Part shown: piece after piece, positions 7,847 to 19,905 of the stretch
Layout of the letters: each line of letters opens with the position of its first letter
How positions within the stretch are numbered: the first letter of the stretch is position 1
Source: Nocardia wallacei
GTDB taxonomy: Bacteria; Actinomycetota; Actinomycetes; Mycobacteriales; Mycobacteriaceae
DNA: 64,000 nucleotides
Direction of reading: 5' to 3'
Assembly (NCBI RefSeq): GCF_014466955.1
Contig: NZ_AP023396.1
Coordinates: 3,224,001-3,288,000 of the forward strand
Position numbers and translations under genes: made by a program
Notes under the pieces: generated by a model
What the model was told of the DNA's origin: nothing
Databases searched by the model: none
What the model saw: only the letters and a program-made list of their open reading frames with translations

Positions 7847-8839
7847 ATGAAGGTCGCAGTCACCGGCGCAGCCGGCTTCCTCGGTACGAACCTGCTCCAC
7901 CAGCTGGTGGCCGGCGGTCACGAGGTCACCGCCATCGATCGGGTCCGGCCGGCGGGGGCGCCGGAGCCCGGGGTCACCTGGGTGACCGGCGACGTGCTGG
8001 ATCCCGAGTCGATGCGGTCGGCGCTCGACGGGGCCGAGATCGTGTATCACCTGGTCGCGGTGATCACCCTGGCGCACCGTAACGACCTGGCATGGCGGGT
8101 GAACACCGAGGGCGTGCGGGTGGTCGCCGAGGCCGCTCGCGCGGTCGGGGTGCGCCGAATGGTGCACGCCAGCTCCATCCACGCCTTCAACCAGTACACC
8201 TGCGGTGGCCGCATCGATGAGAACTCGCCCCGCTCGGTCGATCCCGGCCTCCCGGTCTACGACCGCTCGAAGTGGCAGGGCGAGATCGAGCTGCGCGAGG
8301 TCGTCGACGCCGGGCTGGACGCGGTGATCTGCAACCCGACCGGCGTGTACGGCCCGATCGATCACTCCGACTCCCGGATCAACACCACCCTCTGGGACTG
8401 CGCGCGCGGCCGGGTGCCGGTGATGATCGGCGGCGGATTCGACCTGGTCGACGTGCGCGACGTGGCGGCCGGGCTGATCCTGGCCGGCGAGCGCGGCCGG
8501 ACCGGACAGAACTATCTGCTGACCGGGTCCATGCTGACGATGCTCGAGGTGAGCCGGATGGCCGCGGCCGTCAACGGCAAGCGCGGGCCGTCGTTCGCGA
8601 TTCCGCCCAAGGTGATCTCGGCGGTGCTGCCGGTGCTGGAACCGGCGGCCAAGCTGTTCGGCAGCGACCGGGTGTCGAAAGCGGCGATGGGCGCGCTGCT
8701 GTCGGCGCCGGTGGTGGACGGCGGCCGGGCGCGCGCCGAACTGGGCTATCGGCCGCGCCCGGCGCAGGAGACGGTGCGCGACCTGATCGCCTTCTATCAG
8801 GGCGCGTCGCCGCGTCCGGAGGCGCGCAGCGTTGCTTGA
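7847..8839 (+). CDS. NAD-dependent 3-beta-hydroxysteroid dehydrogenase-like epimerase-fold protein
   Basis: A 330-residue extended short-chain dehydrogenase. The NAD-binding loop GAAGFLG is at residues 7-13 and the catalytic Tyr/Lys pair at YDRSK 138-142. The fold is shared by 3-beta-HSD (Rv1106c type), GDP-sugar epimerases and dihydroflavonol reductases. The steroid assignment leans on the promoter: two exact KstR motifs overlap it. It would oxidise a 3-beta-hydroxyl of cholesterol or a related sterol with NAD+. ATG 7847 is 8 nt after TATATT with no ribosome site, so leaderless. It is divergent from the ESX pair and followed by the radical SAM gene 31 bp on, which has its own promoter. Confidence 0.75.
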   Translation: MKVAVTGAAGFLGTNLLHQLVAGGHEVTAIDRVRPAGAPEPGVTWVTGDVLDPESMRSALDGAEIVYHLVAVITLAHRNDLAWRVNTEGVRVVAEAARAVGVRRMVHASSIHAFNQYTCGGRIDENSPRSVDPGLPVYDRSKWQGEIELREVVDAGLDAVICNPTGVYGPIDHSDSRINTTLWDCARGRVPVMIGGGFDLVDVRDVAAGLILAGERGRTGQNYLLTGSMLTMLEVSRMAAAVNGKRGPSFAIPPKVISAVLPVLEPAAKLFGSDRVSKAAMGALLSAPVVDGGRARAELGYRPRPAQETVRDLIAFYQGASPRPEARSVA

Positions 8840-8862
8840 CAGCCCTTAGAACACATGTTCGA
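8836..8862 (+). promoter_or_regulatory. SOS (LexA) box and -35 of the radical SAM gene
   Basis: TAGAACACATGTTCGA (8847-8862) matches the actinobacterial LexA box TCGAACnnnnGTTCGA with one mismatch. TTGACA (8836-8841) lies just upstream as a consensus -35, overlapping the stop codon of the preceding gene. The gene starts at GTG 8871. The M. tuberculosis relative Rv2578c is, to my knowledge, in the LexA regulon, which agrees. Confidence 0.7.
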
Positions 8863-8870
8863 CTGGACGG

Positions 8871-9890
8871 GTGCGATGGCAGAACCAGACTCTCGACGCC
8901 GATGACGGGGCGCTTCCCGGCCTCGAGCGCGCTGGTTTCGTGCGCAGCGTCCGCACGCCCGAGTTCGAGGGTGTCACCTTCCACGAGGTGCTGTGCAAGA
9001 GCGCGCTGAACAAGATGCCGGCGGGCTCCGGGTTGCCGTTCGACTGGACGATCAACCCGATGCGCGGCTGCTCGCACGCCTGCCGGTACTGCTTCGCACG
9101 CGGCAGCCACGAGTATCTGGAGCTCGACGCGGGCCGCGATTTCGACAGCCAGATCGTGGTGAAGACGAACGTCGTCGCGGTGCTGCGGCGCGAGCTGCGC
9201 CGGCGCTCGTGGCAGCGCGACGGCGTGGCGCTGGGCACCAATACCGACCCGTACCAGCGCGCCGAAGGCCGCTATCGGCTGATGCCCGGCATCATCGGCG
9301 CGCTGGCCGAGTCGGGCACGCCGTTCTCCATCCTCACCAAGGGAACACTGCTGCGCCGCGATCTACCGCTGCTCGTCCAGGCGGCGCGCACGGTCCGGGT
9401 GAGCGTCGCGGTGTCGCTCGCGATTCTCGATCCGGACCTGCATCGCGGTGTGGAATCCGGTACGCCGTCGCCGCGCGCCCGGCTCGATCTCATCCAGGCG
9501 CTGGCCGAGGCCGGTTTCGCGGTGAACGTCATGGTCGCCCCCGTGATCCCCTGCCTGACCGACGGCCGTGCTCACCTCGACGCGTTGTTCGGCGAGATCG
9601 CGGCGGCCGGGGCGGCGAGCGCGGTCGCGTTCCCGATGCATCTGCGCGGCAGCACCCGCGGCTGGTTCCTGGAATGGCTGGCGACCCACCACCCGGCGTT
9701 GTTGCGGCGCTACCGGCAGCTGTACGGTCGTGGGGCGTACGTCACACCGGAGTATTCTGCGTGGCTACGCGGTCGGGTCGAGCCGATGCTCGCGCGACAC
9801 GGGTTGAACCGCGACGGGTCGCCGGACGTTGTCCCTCGGCCGGACCCGGTCGCGCGGCGGCCCGATCCGCAGCTGGCGCTGTTCGCCTGA
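8871..9890 (+). CDS. Rv2578c-type radical SAM protein
   Basis: A 339-residue radical SAM enzyme. The 4Fe-4S binding motif is CSHACRYC (C67, C71, C74) in the context NPMRGCSHACRYCFAR, as in spore-photoproduct-lyase-like proteins and mycobacterial Rv2578c. The TNTDPYQRAEGRYRL segment (about residues 124-138) is also family typical. The reaction is unknown, presumably SAM cleavage to a 5'-deoxyadenosyl radical acting on DNA, RNA or protein. GTG 8871 gives the family N terminus (RWQNQTLDADDGALPGL). A LexA box covers the promoter, so DNA damage should induce it. Confidence 0.88.
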   Translation: MRWQNQTLDADDGALPGLERAGFVRSVRTPEFEGVTFHEVLCKSALNKMPAGSGLPFDWTINPMRGCSHACRYCFARGSHEYLELDAGRDFDSQIVVKTNVVAVLRRELRRRSWQRDGVALGTNTDPYQRAEGRYRLMPGIIGALAESGTPFSILTKGTLLRRDLPLLVQAARTVRVSVAVSLAILDPDLHRGVESGTPSPRARLDLIQALAEAGFAVNVMVAPVIPCLTDGRAHLDALFGEIAAAGAASAVAFPMHLRGSTRGWFLEWLATHHPALLRRYRQLYGRGAYVTPEYSAWLRGRVEPMLARHGLNRDGSPDVVPRPDPVARRPDPQLALFA

Positions 9891-10010
9891 CGCACTACCG
9901 GTCGGCTCTGCCGAATCTTGTTGGACCGCACGTAACTCGGGTGTGTCCGGGGTGCGGGGGAGTAACTTGGCCAGTGGTACCTCACACCGACGAGGAAGTG
10001 ATGCGGGCGT

Positions 10011-11992
10011 ATGGCTGACGAAATACGTCGAAGTGACACTGCCGCAGAGCAATTGGCTGCTCCGGCGGCGGCCGGGTCCGGCCGGGCGGTGTCGGAGAAG
10101 ATCGAGAAGGTCGTCATCCGCTTCGCCGGCGACTCCGGCGACGGCATGCAGCTGACCGGGGACCGCTTCACCCACGAGGCGGCCGCGTTCGGCAACGACC
10201 TGGCCACCATGCCCAACTTTCCCGCCGAGATCCGCGCGCCACAGGGCACGCTGCCGGGCGTCTCGTCGTTCCAGATCCAGATCGCCGACTACGACATCCT
10301 GACCGCGGGCGACCAGCCCGATGTGCTGGTCGCGATGAATCCGGCCGCGCTGAAGGCGAATCTGGAGGACCTCGCGCGCGGGGCCACCGTCATCGTCAAT
10401 ACCGACGAGTTCACCAAGCGCAACCTGTCGAAGGTCGGCTATCCGGGCGATCCGCTCGCCGACGACACGCTGTCCGATTTCGTCGTGCACCGGGTACCTA
10501 TGACGTCGCTGACGCTGGCCGCCACCGAACCGACCGGCATCGGTAAGAAGGACGCGCAGCGCGCCAAGAACATGTTCGCCCTCGGGCTGCTGTCGTGGAT
10601 GTACGGGCGGCCGATCGGCGGCACCGAGCAGTTCATGCGGGAGAAGTTCGCCGCCAAGCCCGATATCGCCGAGGCGAACATCCTCGCCTTCCGGGCGGGC
10701 TGGAACTACGGCGAGACCACCGAGGCCTTCGCCACCACCTACGACGTGGCGCCCGCGACCCTGCCGCCGGGCACCTATCGGCAGATCACCGGCAATACGG
10801 CGCTGGCCTACGGACTGGTGACGGCCGGGCAGCTGTCGGGCTTGCAGGTGTTCCTGGGCACGTATCCGATCACGCCCGCCTCGGACATCCTGCACGAACT
10901 GAGCAAGCACAAGAATTTCGGCGTCACCACCTTCCAGGCCGAGGACGAGATCGCGGGCATCGGCGCGGCGCTGGGCGCCTCGCTCGGCGGTGCGCTCGGT
11001 GTCACCAGCACGTCCGGCCCCGGCCTGGCGCTCAAGAGCGAGACCATCGGGCTGGCCGTGATGACCGAGCTGCCGCTGCTGATCATCGATGTGCAGCGCG
11101 GCGGCCCGTCCACCGGACTGCCGACCAAGACCGAGCAGGCCGATCTGTTGCAGGCGCTCTACGGGCGCAACGGCGAATCGCCGGTCGCGGTGCTGGCCCC
11201 GCGGTCGCCCGCCGATTGTTTCGCCGCCGCGGTGGAGGCCGCGCGCATCGCGCTCACCTACCGCACGCCGGTGCTGCTGCTCTCCGACGGCGCGATCGCC
11301 AACGGCTCCGAACCGTGGTCGATCCCGAACGTCGCCGATCTCGAGCCCATCGATCCCGGCTTCGAACCCGAGGCGGGGGAGGCCGAGTCGTTCCAGCCGT
11401 ACGCACGCGATCCGGAGACCCTGGCCCGTCCGCTCGCGGTGCCGGGCACGGCCGGGCGCGCGCATCGCATCGGCGGCTTGGAGAAGGCCGACGGCAGCGG
11501 CAACATCTCCTACGATCCGGCCAACCACGAGCTGATGGTCCGCCTGCGGCAGGCCAAGATCGACGGCATCACCGTGCCCGATCTGGAGGTCGACGATCCG
11601 GACGGCCGGGCGGAACTGCTGCTGCTCGGGTGGGGCAGTTCGTACGGGCCGATCGGCGAGGCGTGCCGGCGGGCCCGCCGCCGCGGCGTACCGGTGGCGC
11701 AGGCGCATCTGCGCAATCTGAACCCGTTGCCCGCCAACACCGGCGAGGTGCTGCGCCGCTACCGCCGGGTGGTGTGCCCGGAGATGAACGGTGGTCAGCT
11801 GGCCACCCTGCTGCGCGCCCGCTACCTGGTGGACGTGCAACCGTGGACGAAGGTGGCCGGCACGGCGTTCTCGGCGCAGGAACTGGTGGGCGTCATCGAC
11901 GCCGCGCTCGACGGCTCCATCGCGGAACTGGAACACGACAAGGCCTTCGCCGCGCGTGCGCGGGCCACGTACCGCAGCACTGGGGGTAAGTG

Positions 11993-11993
<1 letters not shown>
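10011..11993 (+). CDS. korA: 2-oxoglutarate ferredoxin oxidoreductase subunit alpha
   Basis: A 660-residue subunit. The N-terminal gamma-type domain has GDSGDGMQ (residues 40-47). The pyruvate:ferredoxin-oxidoreductase alpha-like domain starts near residue 265 (NTALAYGLVTAG) and carries EDEIAGIGAALGASLGG. With KorB it oxidises 2-oxoglutarate and CoA to succinyl-CoA, CO2 and reduced ferredoxin, a CoA-dependent alternative to the 2-oxoglutarate dehydrogenase step, in the cytoplasm. The order gamma-alpha fused, then beta, matches Rv2455c-Rv2454c. ATG 10011 has GAGGAAG upstream at about 12 nt. korB follows with a 1-base overlap (TGATG). Confidence 0.95.
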
Positions 11994-13072
<1,079 letters not shown>

Positions 13073-13261
13073 ACGGGATCAGCGATCCTCGGTGAAGGAG
13101 TCCACCAGCCTCTGGCAGAGGGTGGCGAAGCGTTCCCGGGCGGGGCCTGCAGCGTCAGGCGGGGACTACCCATCCGGAGCGGGATGCGATGAGGGTGGCT
13201 CTGACACACGGCAACTCACCGTCGCCACTCGACCCGATGGGGGACGGGGGTGGCCGATAGG

Positions 13262-14182
13262 TCAGCGTCCGCTCGGAGGGTTGTTCAGGTCGGGGGCCGA
13301 GAAGGTGTCGCATGCCTGGACCTGGCCGGTGCGGTAGCCGGTGAGGAACCACTTCTGGCGCTGGTCGGAGGAGCCGTGGGTCCAGCCCTCGGGGTTGACC
13401 CGGCCGGTGGCCGCCTTCTGGATGCGGTCGTCGCCGACGGCTGCGGCCGCGGACAGAGCGTCGCGAATGTCGCTGTCGGACAGGGGCTTCAGGAACGGCT
13501 GGTTGCTGCCGGGCGCGGGCTGTTTGTCGGCGTAGCTGGCCCACAGGCCCGCATAGCAGTCGGCCTGCAGTTCCAGGCGCACCGAACCGGACTCCGGGCC
13601 CTTCGGATCCCGTTGTGCCCGGCCGGAATCGCCGAGCAGGTTCTGGATGTGGTGCCCCACCTCGTGCGCCACCACGTACTCCTGGGCGAGCGGCCCGCCG
13701 CTGGAACCGAACTTGTCGACCAGCTCCTGGAAGAAACTGGTGTCGAAGTAGGCGGTGCGGTCGGCGGGGCAGTAGAACGGCCCGACCGCGCTGGTCGCCT
13801 GGCCGCACCGGGTATTGACCCCGCCGGTGAACAGCGTCACCTTGGGTGGCGAATACTTGCGGCCCGCCTGCTTCGGCAGCTGTGTTCCCCACACCGCGTC
13901 CAGGCTCTGCGCGGTCAGCACCACGCGGCAGTCGACGTACTTGTTCGCGTCGGCGCCGGTCTTGCAGTGCGCGGGCGTCTTCGCGGAGCCCTGCTGCGAC
14001 GCGTCGCCCCCGGCGCCGGTGAACTGGCCGAGCAGCGATCCGGGATCACCGCCGAACAGCAGTGCGAGCACCAGCACGACGATGCCGCCCGCGCCGCCGC
14101 CCAGCGCGAGCTTGCCACCCATCCCGGGCCCGCCGGAGGAAACCCGATCCGGATCGATCTGCATACCTTCGTTGAAGGTCAT
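13262..14182 (-). CDS. Neutral zinc metallopeptidase, YpfJ family
   Basis: A 306-residue protein with a short cytoplasmic head, one membrane segment (about 25-45, LALGGGAGGIVVLVLALLF) and an extracytoplasmic peptidase domain. The zinc motif is HEVGHH (173-178), with a downstream Glu in LQADCYAG as third ligand region. Six cysteines outside the membrane suggest disulfides. The family is annotated as putative neutral zinc metallopeptidase; substrates are unknown. ATG 14182 follows GACGAGG. The gene is divergent from aspS; a perfect 21-bp tandem repeat sits between the two starts. Confidence 0.88.
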   Translation of the reverse strand: MTFNEGMQIDPDRVSSGGPGMGGKLALGGGAGGIVVLVLALLFGGDPGSLLGQFTGAGGDASQQGSAKTPAHCKTGADANKYVDCRVVLTAQSLDAVWGTQLPKQAGRKYSPPKVTLFTGGVNTRCGQATSAVGPFYCPADRTAYFDTSFFQELVDKFGSSGGPLAQEYVVAHEVGHHIQNLLGDSGRAQRDPKGPESGSVRLELQADCYAGLWASYADKQPAPGSNQPFLKPLSDSDIRDALSAAAAVGDDRIQKAATGRVNPEGWTHGSSDQRQKWFLTGYRTGQVQACDTFSAPDLNNPPSGR

Positions 14183-14203
14183 CCTCGTCGCCTCTCGCAC
14201 AGT

Positions 14204-14245
14204 GTCTGCTGATGGTCGCGCGCAGTCTGCTGATGGTCGCGCGCA
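14204..14245. repeat. Perfect 2 x 21-bp tandem repeat
   Basis: Two identical adjacent 21-bp copies (14204-14224 and 14225-14245), each beginning GTCTGCTGATGG. They lie 22 bp upstream of the zinc peptidase start and upstream of the aspS promoter. A spacing of two helical turns would place two bound proteins on one DNA face, but a simple duplication is also possible. Confidence 0.8.
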
Positions 14246-14308
14246 TCGCGTCCTCAAGCTTGACACGGCCGCACGGATATCGGTTTCCGGTCGGTCGACG
14301 TGTCTCAC

Positions 14309-14314
14309 TACGAT
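14309..14314 (+). promoter_or_regulatory. Probable aspS -10 box
   Basis: TACGAT fits the TANNNT actinobacterial -10 and lies 55 bp upstream of the aspS GTG. No clear -35 was found at the right spacing; the TTGACA at 14260 is too far upstream. Confidence 0.35.
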
Positions 14315-14368
14315 GGGGCTGCACCTGGTCACATCGCGCCGGTGCATCGAGCCGTCGAAAGGAACCCC

Positions 14369-16153
<1,785 letters not shown>

Positions 16154-16191
16154 CCCGCGGGTCCGAGCGGGCGCCGCGCAGCCGGAGCCGA

Positions 16192-16222
16192 TAGTCTGCG
16201 TCGGCGGCATCGCTCGATGCCG
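16192..16222 (+). promoter_or_regulatory. -10 box and 5' palindrome of the DUF389 gene
   Basis: TAGTCT (16192-16197) is a -10 candidate. CGGCATCG-CT-CGATGCCG (16205-16222), a perfect 8-bp inverted repeat, would lie at the very 5' end of the transcript. It could be an operator or an mRNA-stabilising hairpin. Confidence 0.4.
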
Positions 16223-16248
16223 GAAACCGCTCACCACAAGGGGATACG

Positions 16249-17211
16249 GTGCTGCACGTCCGGGTGATCTGCCCTCCCGACCGAACCGACGCCGTGCTGG
16301 AGTCGCTGCGCGTCGAGCCCGGCGCCACGCTCGTCACCGTGCAGCGCGGCGCGGCGGTGGCACCCGCCGGAGATGTCGTGGAGGCCGACGTCGCGCGCGA
16401 GTCCGCCAACGACGTGCTGGCGGCGCTGTCGGCGCTGGGCATCAAGGAGACCGGCGGCATCATGCTCGACCCGGTCGACACCGCGCTGTCCGATGCCGCC
16501 GAGCGGGCCGTGGCGGCGGCGCCCGGCGACCCGTCGGACGCGGTGGTGTGGGAGGAACTGGTCGCGCAGACCCACGAGGAATCCACCCTCAGCCCGACCT
16601 TCCTCGGTTTCATGACCATCTCCTGCCTGCTGGCGGTGGTCGGCGTGGCGACCGACTCGCCGGTGACGGTGGTCGGCGCGATGGTGGTGGGTCCGGAGTT
16701 CGGTCCGCTGGCCGCGATCGCGGTGGCGTTGGTGCGCAGGAACTTCCGGCTCGCGCGGCGGTCGGCGCTGGCGTTGCTGATCGGCTTCCCGGTGGCGATG
16801 GGGATCGCGGTGGTGGTGTCGCTGCTGTGGGAGCGGCTGGGCTGGATCACGCTGCAGCGCATCGATGATCTGCACAACGTCGACTTCATCTACGAGGTCG
16901 GGCCGTTCTCCCTGGTGGTCGCGCTGCTGGCGGGCGCGGCGGGCATGCTGTCGCTGGTGACGTCGAAATCCGCGGCGCTGGTCGGCGTGTTCATTTCCGT
17001 CACCACCATCCCGGCCGCCGGATTCGCCGCGGTGGCGGCCACGCTGGGGCAGTGGGACAAGGCGGGCGAGTCCATCGGCCAGCTCGCGGTCAATATGGTC
17101 GGCATCGTCGCCGCGGGTGTCCTGGTGCTGTGGCTGCGCCCCAGCCACGGCAGCGAGGGCGGGCCGATCGAGCGGATCAAGCGCTGGTGGCGACCGGCGC
17201 TCAGGGGGTGA
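16249..17211 (+). CDS. DUF389 integral membrane protein
   Basis: A 320-residue protein with a cytoplasmic N-terminal domain (about 110 residues, alternating beta strands and helices) and a membrane domain of six or so segments. The DUF389 signature runs from about residue 120 (FLGFMTISCLLAVVG) through SPVTVVGAMVVGPEFGPL. The function of the family is not established. GTG 16249 follows AAGGGGAT. Its end overlaps the converging Pro-rich membrane protein by 11 bp. Confidence 0.85.
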   Translation: MLHVRVICPPDRTDAVLESLRVEPGATLVTVQRGAAVAPAGDVVEADVARESANDVLAALSALGIKETGGIMLDPVDTALSDAAERAVAAAPGDPSDAVVWEELVAQTHEESTLSPTFLGFMTISCLLAVVGVATDSPVTVVGAMVVGPEFGPLAAIAVALVRRNFRLARRSALALLIGFPVAMGIAVVVSLLWERLGWITLQRIDDLHNVDFIYEVGPFSLVVALLAGAAGMLSLVTSKSAALVGVFISVTTIPAAGFAAVAATLGQWDKAGESIGQLAVNMVGIVAAGVLVLWLRPSHGSEGGPIERIKRWWRPALRG

Positions 17212-18349
17212 CCAGGCCGCCGACCAGCACGCGGTAGGCGTAGGTCAGCGCGATCGCGGTGACCGGGCCGACCACCAGCAGCGGAAGCCCGCACAGCAGC
17301 GTGGACACGAAGGTCAGCAGTGCGACGGTCACCGCGAGCAGCAGCGTCGTCCCGACGTTCGTCACCACCAGCTGGACGCTGGACTTGATCGCCGCGACCG
17401 GGCCCATGTCCCGATCGATCACGAAGTGCAGCGCGAACATGCACAGGAAGCCGATGATCAGCGCGGGAAACACACACAGGATCGCGCCGACCCACGCCGC
17501 GACGAAGACCAGCAGCGCGGTCAGCAGCACGTTGCCCGCGTTGACGAAACCGAAGAAGGCCTGGAAATCCGGTGGGGTGCCGTCTGTTTCGTACAGCGCG
17601 CCGCGAATCATGGCCGCCTGCAACAGCCACACCACCACCGACACCACCAGGAAGATCAGCAGCAGCGACAGCAGCGAATTCACGTTGCCGACATTGATCA
17701 CCACGGTCACCGCGAGATAGGCGACGAATCCGACCAGCGTGAGGGCGATCCACGGAATCGGGTTGGCGCGGAACCGTTTCCAGCCGTAGCCGAGAGCGTC
17801 GGGCACGCTCAGCGCGGGCGGTGCCGCCGCCGGGACGACGCCCGGCTGCTGCGGATAGCCCGGCGCAGGCGCGCCGTACTGGGCGGAGGTGTCCCAGTCC
17901 CCTTGAGGCGGAGCCGATCCCGGGGGCCCGTAGGTCGGGCCCTGCCGCGATCCGGGCGCGTAGTCGCCCTGCGGCGATCCGGGCGCGTAGTCGCCCTGCG
18001 GCGCCGTCGGGGGCGGCGGTACCGCCGCGCCGTATGCTGGTTGCCCGCCCGGACTCGGCGGTTGCGGTGCCGAACTCAGGGGCGGCGGTACGGGCACCGC
18101 GCCCGCGACCGGTGGCGGCGCTACCGGTTCGCTGCCGTACTGCGCGGCGCCCGGTTGCGCGCGGGCGTGCGCGCCCGGCGCCTCTGGCTGCCCGTGTCCG
18201 GTATCGGTCGGCGAGTCGGGATTTGGTGACTGTCCGGAATGTCGAGTTCCGCGATCCGCCGCGGATTGTGCGCCCCCGCTCTCCGCCGGAGTATCGCCGG
18301 ACGGCACCGGCTCACGGCGCGCCGGACCTGGGTGCGGAGTGTCGCTCAT
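17201..18349 (-). CDS. Pro/Gly-rich membrane protein (Rv2560-like)
   Basis: A 382-residue protein. The first ~185 residues are a hydrophilic Pro/Gly/Gln tail with a duplicated GDYAPGS(P/R)Q unit. The rest is a membrane domain with about five or six helices (from WIALTLVGFVAYLAVTVVIN, residue ~200). It resembles the proline- and glycine-rich transmembrane protein Rv2560 of M. tuberculosis, also near rarA and alaS. Function unknown. Codons are normal for the genome. It converges on the DUF389 gene (11-bp overlap). Confidence 0.75.
   Translation of the reverse strand: MSDTPHPGPARREPVPSGDTPAESGGAQSAADRGTRHSGQSPNPDSPTDTGHGQPEAPGAHARAQPGAAQYGSEPVAPPPVAGAVPVPPPLSSAPQPPSPGGQPAYGAAVPPPPTAPQGDYAPGSPQGDYAPGSRQGPTYGPPGSAPPQGDWDTSAQYGAPAPGYPQQPGVVPAAAPPALSVPDALGYGWKRFRANPIPWIALTLVGFVAYLAVTVVINVGNVNSLLSLLLIFLVVSVVVWLLQAAMIRGALYETDGTPPDFQAFFGFVNAGNVLLTALLVFVAAWVGAILCVFPALIIGFLCMFALHFVIDRDMGPVAAIKSSVQLVVTNVGTTLLLAVTVALLTFVSTLLCGLPLLVVGPVTAIALTYAYRVLVGGLVTP
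17948..18001. repeat. Perfect 2 x 27-bp in-frame tandem repeat
   Basis: Two identical 27-bp units (17948-17974, 17975-18001) inside the Pro-rich tail, adding nine residues per copy without a frame change. Identity at the DNA level suggests a recent duplication and likely length variation between strains. Confidence 0.85.
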
Positions 18350-18578
18350 CGCGGGGGACCTTTCGGATCACCTGGGTTTCGGTGTGGCGCACAGCAGTTG
18401 AGACGAGACAACCGGAAGGTCCGGAATGTGTCAAGCAACCACTGTCCGGATGTCCCGATACTGCCTCACCACAATCCGGTGGTGGTGGCAAGTGCCGCAC
18501 AGTGACACGCCGAGCGACGCGCGAAAGGTTGCCGAACCGCTCGCTGAAAGTGACCTAATGCGAGTAACTTGGGAGCCG

Positions 18579-19748
18579 ATGACCGCACTATTGGCCGAAC
18601 GCGCCGCCGAAGTCGTGTCCGCGGCACAACAGTTGCTCACAAAGCGAATGGGTGCTCCGGTAAAGCTGAGCGATCCGATCGAGCTCAGCGGAAGTGGCAG
18701 GACGACGGTGCTGCGCGTGCGCGTTGCGGAGAACGCCTTTTCACTTCCACGGACCTTGATCGTGAAGCAGGTCCGCGGCGCCGCGCGGGAGCGCCGCATC
18801 GGCGGCTTGGCGCCCGGCGTGGCCAGCATCGACTCCGCGTTCCTCCGCGAGGCGGTGTCTTATCAGTTCACCACCGCGCTGAGCAGCGAACATCGCCCCG
18901 GCGCCTACCTGTTGGCGCACAACCTGCCCGAGCGGTTGCTGATCCTCAGCGATCTCGGGGAGAACACGTCGCTCACGACGGCGCTGCAGACCGGCGCCGA
19001 GCCGTCCGTGCGCAATTCGCTGATGGCGTTCGCGCAGGCGCTGGGCCGCATGCACGCCGCGACGGTCGGCCGCGAACCGGATTTCGTGGCGTTGCTGCGC
19101 CGGGTCGACGTGGTCCATCGCATCGACGGCATCGCCCAGCAGGCCGAGGCCGCCATCGGCGAGGTGCCGGGACTGCTGGCCCGCGAGTTCGGTATCGAGG
19201 TGCCCGGCGAGATCGCCGAGCGCATCGTGCGCGGTAACCGGTTGTTCTCCGCGGGCCGCTTCCGCGCGTTCAGTCCCTCGGATTTGTGCCCCGACAACGT
19301 GATTCTGAACGAGGAGGGCGCGCGCTTCCTCGACTACGAGTGGGGCGGATTCCGCGACGCCACCCTGGACATCGCCTACGCGCTGGTGTCGTTCCCCGGC
19401 TGCCTGTGCGATATGGAGTTGTCGCGCGAGCGGGCACGCCAGATCGTGGAGGCGTGGCGTTCGGAGGTGGTCGGCGTGTGGCCGGCCCTCGCCGACGACG
19501 AACTGCTGGCGGAGCGGATCCTGGAGGCCCGCCTGATCTGGGTGTGGCTGAGCACCTTCTGGTTCCTGCCCGCCGACCACGCCCGCATCGCCGCCGCCCG
19601 CGAGCACGGCCTGTCCGTCCCGCGCTCGGCCGCCCTGATCAACCGCTGGGCCGCCCTGGCCGAGGATGCCCGCTGCACCGGCGACGACACCCTGGGCGAT
19701 TTCGCCGAGCACGTCTCGGCCACGCTCGAGGAGTACTGGGAGGAGTAG
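18579..19748 (+). CDS. APH/choline kinase-fold phosphotransferase-like protein
   Basis: A 389-residue protein with the aminoglycoside phosphotransferase/choline kinase fold. The catalytic loop reads SPSDLCPDNVIL and the metal-binding Asp is in RFLDYEWGG. The usual His of the HGD motif is Ser/Pro here, though the catalytic Asp and Asn remain. The N lobe has GSGRTTVLRV. Substrate unknown; sugar, maltose or choline-type alcohols are possible. ATG 18579 is preferred to ATG 18558 because GGGAG lies 5 nt before it. Upstream (18350-18578) I see no gene. Confidence 0.7.
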   Translation: MTALLAERAAEVVSAAQQLLTKRMGAPVKLSDPIELSGSGRTTVLRVRVAENAFSLPRTLIVKQVRGAARERRIGGLAPGVASIDSAFLREAVSYQFTTALSSEHRPGAYLLAHNLPERLLILSDLGENTSLTTALQTGAEPSVRNSLMAFAQALGRMHAATVGREPDFVALLRRVDVVHRIDGIAQQAEAAIGEVPGLLAREFGIEVPGEIAERIVRGNRLFSAGRFRAFSPSDLCPDNVILNEEGARFLDYEWGGFRDATLDIAYALVSFPGCLCDMELSRERARQIVEAWRSEVVGVWPALADDELLAERILEARLIWVWLSTFWFLPADHARIAAAREHGLSVPRSAALINRWAALAEDARCTGDDTLGDFAEHVSATLEEYWEE

Positions 19749-19905
19749 CCCCGCCCTGCCGTCGGCGCAGCGGATCCGTCGGGGGTGGTCGTCGTCGGCG
19801 GGCCGGTCGGGGTGCGCGGCCGCCGGGATTCGCGGGCTCGTCGGATGTGGCCGCCCATGCCGCGGCGTGCGGAAATGTCGGACCCGGTGGGTACGGTGGT
19901 GACCT
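19749..19905. other. Intergenic, upstream part before rarA
   Basis: No convincing gene. It contains TACGGT (19892-19897), a -10-like box 8 nt before GTG 19906. Confidence 0.4.

Noticed and set aside
9959..9970. AGTAACTTGG also occurring near 18563
   Set aside because: Two short matches without symmetry or promoter context; treated as chance.
14260..14265. TTGACA as the aspS -35
   Set aside because: No -10 at 16-19 bp; the TACGAT at 14309 is too far. Left unassigned.
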